Positions 55,701-64,000 of a stretch of DNA of 64,000 bases are shown piece after piece (the stretch's first letter is position 1; every line of letters starts with the position of its first letter). The notes beneath the pieces are model-generated. The model ran no database searches. It was not told where the DNA came from and saw only the letters and a list, made by a program, of their open reading frames with translations. The stretch is from Strigamia acuminata (Eukaryota; Arthropoda; Chilopoda; Geophilomorpha; Linotaeniidae). The stretch lies in the NCBI GenBank assembly GCA_949358305.1, contig OX442318.1, positions 14,242,517 through 14,306,516 on the forward strand, given 5' to 3'. Made by a program: the position numbers and the translations under genes.

Positions 55701-58700
55701 GTCCGTTCCCTTCGAGATTCAATTTTACCGATAAAATAAAATTCCTTCGGGAAGACATTCGTAAAATATTGTATTTTTCAAATGAAAATAAAATAAACTT
55801 ACTTCAATCTTCTTGAACTTTGGGATTTTTACCAATCCAAATAATTAAATAACTTTTCTTCAAAAAATATTTTTCTTTTAATTATTCCGTTAGTGTGTGA
55901 TATCGTTACAACCACAACTTTAATAAAGTTTTCTCAAACTCTCAATTTTTCTTATTCTTATTCAATTATCGTTCAAATAATCATTCCTTTGTAATTGAAA
56001 TCTATTTTCGATTCCCAACATTGTGTATTCATTTCCAATAGGAAGAATAATTTGACCAAGTCTTTACTTTTTCGGGTTTTAAATTCCATTTTTCGAGTGT
56101 GAAAAAATAAATTTTCACCATCCATCTCCCCCTTTTTTAACAAAATTTTTTTTAACAAATAAAAATTCGTTAAAATTCTTTAAATTTGTTTTGCGAGAAA
56201 AATTATCTAATTCTCTAATCTTCCAAAAGAAAATATTCGAAATTTTACTTTAAACGATAAAGTTATTGGTACAAATGTGTACTTGTTTTTCGGGAGAAAA
56301 CTATTCGACAATCCTTTAGACTTTTGGGTAAAAATTATTCATCAAATCTTTCTTTTTTGATGATAATTGCTTTGATTTTTCGAAAGAAAATATCTAGCTA
56401 AATTCCACTTTTCCTGAGCGGACAATTGTTTTCACAATTAGTTATTCCTTTGCGATATTTACGAAGGACGTGTCTTTGATTATTCGTTTTAATAATTTTC
56501 GTCCCCCTTATCTCTAATAACGAGATGTTTTTGCAGAGATCTTTTATCTTTTGAATGAAAGAATATTTAAATCTCAATTGTCGTAAATACCTTCATCTGC
56601 TGCAGCATTTCCTCAATTTGAACTTTTCAAATGAAAAGACAAATCTGGAGAACTTTCACTGTCAAACTTCTATTCCTATCGCGCCAAAATTCGTAATTCA
56701 CTGGTTTGGAATTCCGTATAACACGTGACACAATAACAGTATCGATGTCACAATTAAGCAGTTTACTACTCGGTCCGCGCGAGGACATGTAAATTACTTT
56801 TTTCCGATAAAAATAATTTTTCTTTGAAAAATATTTGAAATTGATTTTTCACAACTACTTTTGAATGAAATAAAATGAAGTTATTCCAACTTTTCGTTAA
56901 TTGCTCACACATAACATTCCCTTTACTGTGGGATTTGCATCGAAATTCCATTTTTAAAGAACCTTTCTTTTACTTATCGCAAATAAAACATATTCAATCG
57001 TTTTTCTGATTAAACTTTAACACGTAAATTACGAACGAAATATATGATGACATTCCATTAACCTTTAGGAAAATTGACTAAATTCTTAATTTTTAGAGAA
57101 AAATAATGTATCTAGAATCTTTCCTTTTCCGAATAAAATCTATGTTCAAAATAGAAGATAAATCTTGTGCAATTCTTAGTTTTTTCGAATGGAAAAATAC
57201 AACTTTTCATCAGCGGTGATTTATTTGATTTTTCCGAAAGAAAAATAATTACTTTGAAACTTATTTTCTTCGTTTAAATCAGCTATCTGATTTTAAAGCT
57301 TCAATCCAATCAAAAAATATTCGCTCCGTAAATATTTCATGTGGCAAAGTTCATAGCCACAAATGGATTTGTTATTCCGGTTTTAAGAAATCATGTGGGA
57401 AAATGTCCGATTAGATTACTAAAAATATTCGTTGTTTTTCAAACAGCTAAATTTCATTTAGAAATTCTCAAAATTTGGGAGACCCAAATATCGTTGGAAA
57501 CTTAAAACACTGTTAAATTTCCGAAAGGAAAGATTGAATGAAATCCTTTTACTTTTCCGAGGGAAAGCGTTTATCGTGATTCGTAACTTTCAATGTAAAA
57601 AATACTATTCTACGTGGTCGGCAACTTCATTCGCCGCCATTTTATATTTTCTTAATTTCCATTGTCCCGAAGGAAAAAATGTACTTTTTGTGAAAATAGT
57701 TAATTCCTTCAAATAAAGGTAATATTCATTTCGATTTGCAAATCTTTTCTGCGAAATGGAGTGTGTTGTTTTTCTCCAACAACTAAATTATCTTTGGTAC
57801 CGATGGCAGTGGAAAAATTAGTTCACGACACTTAAATAAATCTCTACGAACCTTCTGTAACATTTCTCCGCTGTCTTTTATCTGTTGTCCGCCATAATTT
57901 CCAAGCATTCGTTCGCACCTTGCGTTGAAGGTTTGAGTAGCTTCCCTGCTGCGTTTGATACGGAGATCGACGCGTATTGCTATGGCGCGTGGTCGCTGGC
58001 TATCGGTGTCGACGTACAGTTACAAGAAACTTAATTTCTTGTAAATATTTCCAAATAGTTGCGGTGTTTTCTTCGTTTTAACTTTTCAGGTGGAAAGATA
58101 AATTCGTAAGAAGTCCGCCTTCTAAACTTGTATGTTTTTAGCTTTTCGAAATAAAACAAACTTCGAAAAAAAAATATCTGTATTCTTATTTCACTCGAAA
58201 CTTTTTTGATTTCTTATTTAAAATACTTCGTATTCCTTAAATTGTCGAACGAAAATAGTAAAGAGAGTTCACTAAACGTTTCCATTTCGTCAGTTTAACT
58301 TTTCACATGAAAATATAAACTGAAAATCTATTTGTCTGTTTTAACTAAAATTTTTTAGTTAATATCGGATTCAAGATTCGCTTTTGCAATTCGATCGAAT
58401 TAATTTGCAACCTATTTCAGTGATCGTGTGATAGGTCTATAACTTCCGAAATTCCTAGTTAAAGGACTGTTTTGGTGTTTCTCAAGAAAATAAACATGGT
58501 TTGAAACTTGTCTGTTTTTTAACTAAATCTTTTAGTTAAATATTTATCTCAAAATTCACTTTTACAATTCTATCGAATTTAATTGCAACCTAATCTCGGT
58601 GGGACCTCCACGTGTGAGATTAGGTGGTAGTCTTTGAAATCCCTAAAATCTTCAAACGAAAATAATGAAGGAAAATCTACTACGTATTTCTATTTCATCA

Positions 58701-58827
58701 GTTTAACTTCTTCACATGGAAATATAAACTGAAAATTTAATCTGTCTATTTTTAACTTAAATCTTTTAGTTAAATATTTATCTCCAATATTCACTGTTGC
58801 AATTCAATCGAATTTAATTGCAACCTA
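55701..58827 (-). other. AT-rich repetitive interior of element 2
   Basis: No gene. Degenerate repeats dominate: at least eleven TTC-N4/5-GAA palindromes within T- and A-rich flanks (for example 55777-55790, 56286-56300, 56376-56390, 56623-56638, 57229-57245, 57551-57566, 58299-58313) and polypurine-like sense AAGGGGG tracts (56128-56134, 56503-56509). Towards the 5' end it resolves into tandem copies of a 235-bp unit. Confidence 0.6.
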
Positions 58828-58852
58828 ATCTCGGTGGGACCTCCACGTGTGA
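58383..58852 (-). repeat. 235-bp tandem duplication carrying the primer site
   Basis: The segment ending at the primer site repeats with a 235-bp period. An exact 18-base copy of the primer site lies at 58593-58610, followed like the real one by CGTGTGA, which includes the first bases of the LTR. A third, degraded copy ends near 58436. Confidence 0.75.
58828..58845 (-). promoter_or_regulatory. Primer binding site, tRNA-Gln type
   Basis: Sense TGGAGGTCCCACCGAGAT, two bases (CG) inside the 5' LTR. It is complementary to the 3' end of animal tRNA-Gln of the GGTCCCA acceptor type plus CCA. Confidence 0.8.
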
Positions 58853-60761
58853 CGGTGACGACCACAACTCCCATTTAACAATGGTACCGGGAAGAGATCG
58901 CAATAAATAAACAGTGAATACAATACGAGATAAATACAAGACAGTTTATTGTTGGTAAACAATAATATCAAGGCTAAATTATACATAGGACTAATGCCGA
59001 CATTTGGCAAGTTAAATCAGCTATTAAACTATACAAAGAATTGGCCAACTGGCCCTAGAATAATATCACTACGGGTCTGGAATATGGGAGCGGTTTCCCC
59101 ATCGCTCGACCTGATTATAGATGTCATCTTAAGCCGGATGGCTGTGTCCTGGAGTCCGATACGGCTTCGCTGGTTTCCTTGGTTCGCTGTGTAAACTATC
59201 GCACGTCGATAAATCGAATGATCTGAGCATTGCGGTTGACTTTGTCTGCACCGCCACAACTTTGGGAGGATATTGGTGTAAGTAAATGTATTCATTTACT
59301 TATCAATATTCCACTTATGAATTATATTTAATTCATATCGTTGTGAATTCTTATTTAGATATTTCGGGAATAAGTTGTCGTCAACTTATCGGTTATATTG
59401 AGTTCAATATGAGATTAAGTCTTCTGACTTGATTTTGGTCCAACTGGTTGTCGAGTTTAAGTTTTTCTGTTATAAATAAAATGAAGATTAAGCTTCCCGT
59501 CGCAACACACAATTGCCATCGATTAGAATATACGCCTTGCCATGCAGAACGGTATCAAGCGTCCCCGGCGTCGCAGCACGGTCGTCCATCGAGTGGTTGA
59601 CGGTACCACGTACACAGGGGTCGATAGCTCGCGGCTCCGCACAGCAGTTTTATCTCTCGCGGTACTAATAATAGACCGACTGCTTTGGCATCGAATACCA
59701 TGAGAATCAGCTTGCCAAACACTTGGTGCTACTCGTGGTTACTGTAAAACAGACTGCTTTGGCACCATCAGGTGAAGGAACCGATTCTCAACAATACCGA
59801 TGCTACTCGTGGTAACGGAATACGTTCATACCGAAAAAGACAACTTGGTCCTGTCCGGAGGATACTGAATTGCACAACGGCGGGTTCTCCTTCGGCGTCG
59901 CAACCGTAGACTGTAACATTTATGCAACATAATAATCCCAGCACTTCGACTTCAATTGCCGGCGGTGGCATGATTCTGTAGAATCATGCAACGGTTCTTT
60001 GCGAATAAATCAACAAAGAACCAAAAGGTTTTTTACGTGAACAACGAATCATATTTCTTAAGTAACAATACCAAACAGAAAATAATCAAACAGAGCTGCG
60101 GAATGGCCGATTGTTTGGGTTTATATAACCTGACTGGATTTAAGGATTAATCCAGTCATCCAATTGGAACATGGGTTCCACGAATCCCTCCAATCCCGTA
60201 TCACCGGAAGTGGATACGGAGGAGCATTTATGCAAATTATGCTAATCCTTGTTACAACCGGAACTGGATACCCAGGACCGGAAATGGGTTCCACCAATCA
60301 GATTGATCGGTTGACCGATTGATCGCTAAACATTCTGTCCCGCAGAAATGGAAGTTACATTGTATTTAACAATGTCAGATATTTAATATATATTTATATT
60401 AATATTTAACACAATTTATTCACTTGATTAAATATACGTTTATATTTAATCATGAGGTTTTCAAGTTCGTATTCGAATTTATCGCTAATTGCGATCGCGC
60501 CATCTAGTGGCAATATGGAGCATTGACAAATGCGGGTTTTAGCAGACGAATCTTCGTAATTATGCCGTGATACTTTAGTATCATGTGGAAATTAGTGTTT
60601 ATTCTTAATAAACGAACATCTTTGTATTTGAAACATCATAAATGACTTTATTCTAGACATTTATCAGTTTTACACAGAATATTGTAAAAATACCATCATA
60701 TTGGCGCAACAGCGCTTTCTTGATAGAAAATAGGCATTTATAGCCATTGTAAACCGTCATA
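58848..60761 (-). repeat. 5' LTR of element 2
   Basis: Partner of 51329-53242. By position it drives transcription: sense TATATAAA at 60120-60127. Upstream in sense are three ACCGGAA ETS-like cores and an octamer ATGCAAAT (60230-60237). The predicted start near 60091 leaves a very long R region before the AATAAA signal. Confidence 0.92.
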
Positions 60762-60765
60762 TCTT

Positions 60766-61439
60766 GTGCAAACTCCCAACAGATAACAAAGGCTATTCAT
60801 CAATTAATAAATAAATAATAAATCCAACTGATTGGCACACATTTCATTGTTCCCATCTAAAGCTTTAATAAACCCTCAGTTAATTACGATACAAACTCGT
60901 TCAATTTATGTGATCAAATCAGAAATGCAATCAAGTTGGAGGAAAGAAACAGAAACAAGAAAGGCTTTTACACTCTAACTAACACTGCTATCTCAAATAC
61001 TTCAGAGGCTAAGTGTTTTCAAGTCCTTAGAGACACTTAAAAGCAGAAGCAAAGTGTCCCTTCCTTTCAACTCGGACTATTCAAGTCATTAGAGGTAACG
61101 GCAAAAGCCACACAAAGACCTTTCCAGCAGAGAAAACCTCAAATACTCAACGTTTCATCCAATTAGAGAGAAAACTGTTAGAATAAGATCAGACAGTGGC
61201 ACGACCGTTAAGATTTCCAGGCTTATTGACAAGTCCAGTAAACAAGCTTCGACGGATAAACTTTTCTTCCTACCTACACAAAAGATGATCATTTACTCTT
61301 TTTCCTACCGCTCTGGTTTTCGTTGTTTCATTTTCACCTACTCTTTCAATCTCATCAACTTTAGTAGTGCGGCTTTGCAATGACGCTCTCGATTTAACAT
61401 TTTCATGCAAGAGGTCGCTGTTTGCGTGTTATGTACATT
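60766..61439. other. Non-coding DNA
   Basis: No supported gene or RNA. Confidence 0.4.
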
Positions 61440-61567
61440 TTCAAGATGGCTGATTGTTTATTGTGTGTAACCTGATCAACCGTTTCGCTTTCCAGGGGAA
61501 AATACGGGAGCTCTGTTGTCACATTTGTGACTGCATTCTTTTCAGAATGCTATCCTGTCGCTATGCA
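61440..61567 (+). repeat. Dispersed repeat, copy 2
   Basis: Matches 20857-20982 over about 125 bp with small gaps (shared CAAGATGGCTG, CTGATCAACCGTT and AGGGGAAAATA blocks, same orientation). Confidence 0.55.
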
Positions 61568-64000
61568 TTTATACTTGATAATTTCCTTTTATCGCCAAAT
61601 GAGGGGATGAAAGTTCCACTTTAAAACATCAGATCAATGTGTATCATTCTATTTCAATTTAGGGAAATATAAGCCTAAAACAATGATGAAAGAAAATGGC
61701 AGAAAATGACGATTTCGGATAAAGCTAGAAGCGTTTGAAGCGCGTGACTCGTGAGGAGCTGTCTGGCGCTTGTAATCGCCCGCCTTTCAATCAGCAGCGT
61801 GCATAGAAATTTTGCTCAGATGTGCAATTTTGAGTGCACGCTTTTTGTCGTTTCTCGCACATGAAAATTCACCTTTACGTTTATGCTGATTAGTTCACGC
61901 AGTAATATTAGTTTGGACACTTCTGGGAGACCACAAACTCAAACAGCATGCACATTTATATAAACTCTCACAATTTTCTACGTCTACATCAAACATGACA
62001 ATGTCGAATTGTCGATTTGGCATCGCTCCCATTAAGAGCAACACAAACAGTTATCCTGCAAGACCGGTTTATGCAGTGTATTGTAGTGAATCCCGATATG
62101 TATTTGTAAACGGTGTAATGATGATATCTGATTGTCACCTTCCCGTAATCTGGGTGACCCCTTTATACAATTTATTACAACCAATACCGTTAAATTGTTC
62201 GCTTCCCTGACTGATTTTACTCAGAAATGATAAAACAATCAAAACAAAACAAAGGAGCAAATATAATCTGTTCTGACTAAGTTTGACAAAATGTGCGATG
62301 GAGCGAATTCAATAATGAGCGGCCATCGCGATGACTTGTAAATCAGCGTATTAATATTCAAACAGGAGCGGCGTCAGAAATAGTGAAATAAAAATGTACA
62401 ATTTTAATTTGATTTACTCTCCAGACACAATTTTAGTGAGTTACAGTTCCGGTACCAATTTGGGTCACAATTCCGATCACTTTATAATAAGTTTAGATTT
62501 CCATTTATTGTATATTTTATGTCAATTTGAATTTTTAAGTGTTTTAATAATAATTTATTTTATGGATGTTTTAATGAGTACCGTATTAAAACGCATCGTG
62601 TTGACCTTATTGGTCCAGAAGGATCACGGATACGCAATCACTTGTTTGTATCCTAGAGGTTGTCATGTGCAAGCAAGGGCAGTTTTTTACAAGATTTTGT
62701 AAACATTCAATTTTACAAGTTTAAATATGAAAGATCTTGAAGATGACTTTTAACGTCGAATTTGCACTTGTCATTGGATTGCCCCACTCATTAAATTCAA
62801 CTTTACACGCTGTGTAAACATGCCGCACTAATTAAAGATTGGTAATGTGGATCTCATATACAGTGAGTGCATCGCTTGCCATTGTTTCAGCACTTTTACT
62901 CCTGACTTTGTAGTTTCAATTTCACATCTGCATGTGAAATGTAATTGATTGGTTTTTGATGTAATTATTTTTCAAGTTTGTAAGTTTGTTACAATGTATG
63001 TACACACTCACAAAGTGAATCGAAGTATTATTTACGTTAATGTATTTGTATAGTATAGTGGATTTACACGATTTACACTTTAATTTGCTTGATGTAAACG
63101 TGTTTATTGCAAACAGCAGTGGAGAACATTTTCATTGAAAGCAGAAATGTTGACCATTAATTCATTTAGTTATTGGGAGGACTTTGACGCGTTAAGTAAC
63201 TTTGTGTAGAATGATTAATGAGTTTTTGCGAATTGATTCGTGTTCTGTTCACAACACACCACTAGAATAAAGGAATTGTTTTGAGCAGATTGGCTTTTGT
63301 TCATGTACTTGTATGTTGGATGGCCGCACAGAGGTTTGACTTGTGAGTTGGATTTTCTTTCACTTTATACAATCTCCAACACTATAGATATAAAAGAAAT
63401 CATAGGAAATAGCTGGATACTAAATTTATTGATTTTTGTGAAAAGTTCAGGAGCTCGAGAAGAAAATTTCTACGGTATAAGCATTTAACATTTACATTTC
63501 ATTTATTTCTTTCATGGGAATAGCTGCCAGCAAGGAAAGTGGAAAAAAATCTTTTCTGGACTTAAATTCATCCAACATTCATAAAATATTGCAGACATGC
63601 CATTATTGCATTACCAGGTGCATTCAATAAAGAATTAACACAACATGAGAATTAGCAATAAAGAATGAAAACACAATCTGCTTTAAAGCCGAAAGGAAAA
63701 GTCTATCTCCCAGATGAGACACTTGATATGGATTTACATACTAAAGAAACCAAAAAAAACAACAAGGTATATAGTGCTTCCGCTGAAGAATTGGAAATAG
63801 ACTTGTCACCAGGAAAAAAGGATGTTTCAGAGGGAGATCCATTTCTTGTCTTTCTTTTTCAAGTTAAAGATGAGGTCATTGAGATCATTTATGGAGAATG
63901 GAAAAGTAAAAGGAAAAAAATGCACTTTGGTCATGCAAAAATGTCAGGATCAATAAGTGCTTGGTAAAGTGGTGTTGCTGGAGTGTCCTATGGGGGATTA
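61568..64000. other. Non-coding DNA
   Basis: No convincing gene. A 100-codon charged frame (63665-63967, plus) starts at an ATG but has no recognisable domain; it could be a small exon or chance. Confidence 0.35.

Larger units (their letters stand above)
51329..60761 (-). mobile_element. Non-autonomous LTR retroelement with orphan ORF
   Basis: 9,433 bp on the minus strand. LTRs of 1,914 bp (3' LTR 51329-53242, 5' LTR 58848-60761) are flanked by TCTT (51325-51328 and 60762-60765). Primer site (tRNA-Gln type) and polypurine tract are in the right places, but the 5.6-kb interior has no gag, protease, RT or integrase. It encodes one orphan ORF near the 3' end, and the remainder is AT-rich, repetitive non-coding sequence. 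It is like a large retrotransposon derivative (LARD) but keeps an ORF. I saw no difference between the LTRs on reading, so insertion is recent and required enzymes in trans. Confidence 0.9.

Noticed and set aside
63665-63967. 100-codon charged plus frame near the window end
   Set aside because: Could be a small exon, but no splice sites, domain or promoter can be argued from the sequence.

Overview
This is eukaryotic, AT-rich DNA (roughly 35% GC by eye). It has no bacterial-style operons and no ribosomal or tRNA genes, but many small DNA-transposon relics, microsatellites and two full-length LTR retroelements. The relics (hAT-like ends with 8-bp target duplications, foldback MITEs), the animal-type tRNA primer sites and the short introns suggest an invertebrate metazoan. 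I cannot name the species.

Positions 1-38230 hold no convincing host protein-coding gene. The region is intergenic or intronic and carries a TIR family (at least three clear copies and one diverged copy), nested hAT-like elements, long hairpins (one with a perfect 41-bp stem), short minisatellites and homopolymer runs.

Positions 38231-50705 are a 12.5-kb Ty3/gypsy-type element on the minus strand. Its 987-bp LTRs differ at one base, it is flanked by a 4-bp duplication (AGTT), and it has a tRNA-Pro-type primer binding site and a G-rich polypurine tract. In sense order it encodes: a 1007-aa Gag with an N-terminal AT-hook, coiled coil, SUMO-interaction-like motif, capsid region and zinc knuckle; a canonical -1 frameshift signal; and Pol (protease, RT, RNase H, integrase, GPY/F module). 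A very small hairpin transposon breaks Pol between RT and RNase H. After pol comes a GC-rich third ORF of about 760 codons that I do not recognise and that lacks env hallmarks. It appears to start in an upstream 90-bp coding exon, with two candidate sense-strand introns and a candidate internal promoter. The element landed inside an older foldback repeat.

Positions 51329-60761 are a second, non-autonomous LTR element on the minus strand. Its 1914-bp LTRs show no difference I could see, it has a TCTT target duplication and a tRNA-Gln-type primer site. It has no gag or pol, only a basic 493-aa orphan ORF with an internally repeated module. The rest of its interior is AT-rich, with a 235-bp tandem duplication that carries a second complete primer site, reiterated polypurine-tract-like motifs and many TTC-N4/5-GAA palindromes. 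Its ends share details with the first element, so the first element's enzymes, or those of a relative, may have moved it.

Positions 60766-64000 return to non-coding DNA, with one dispersed-repeat copy matching 20857-20982.
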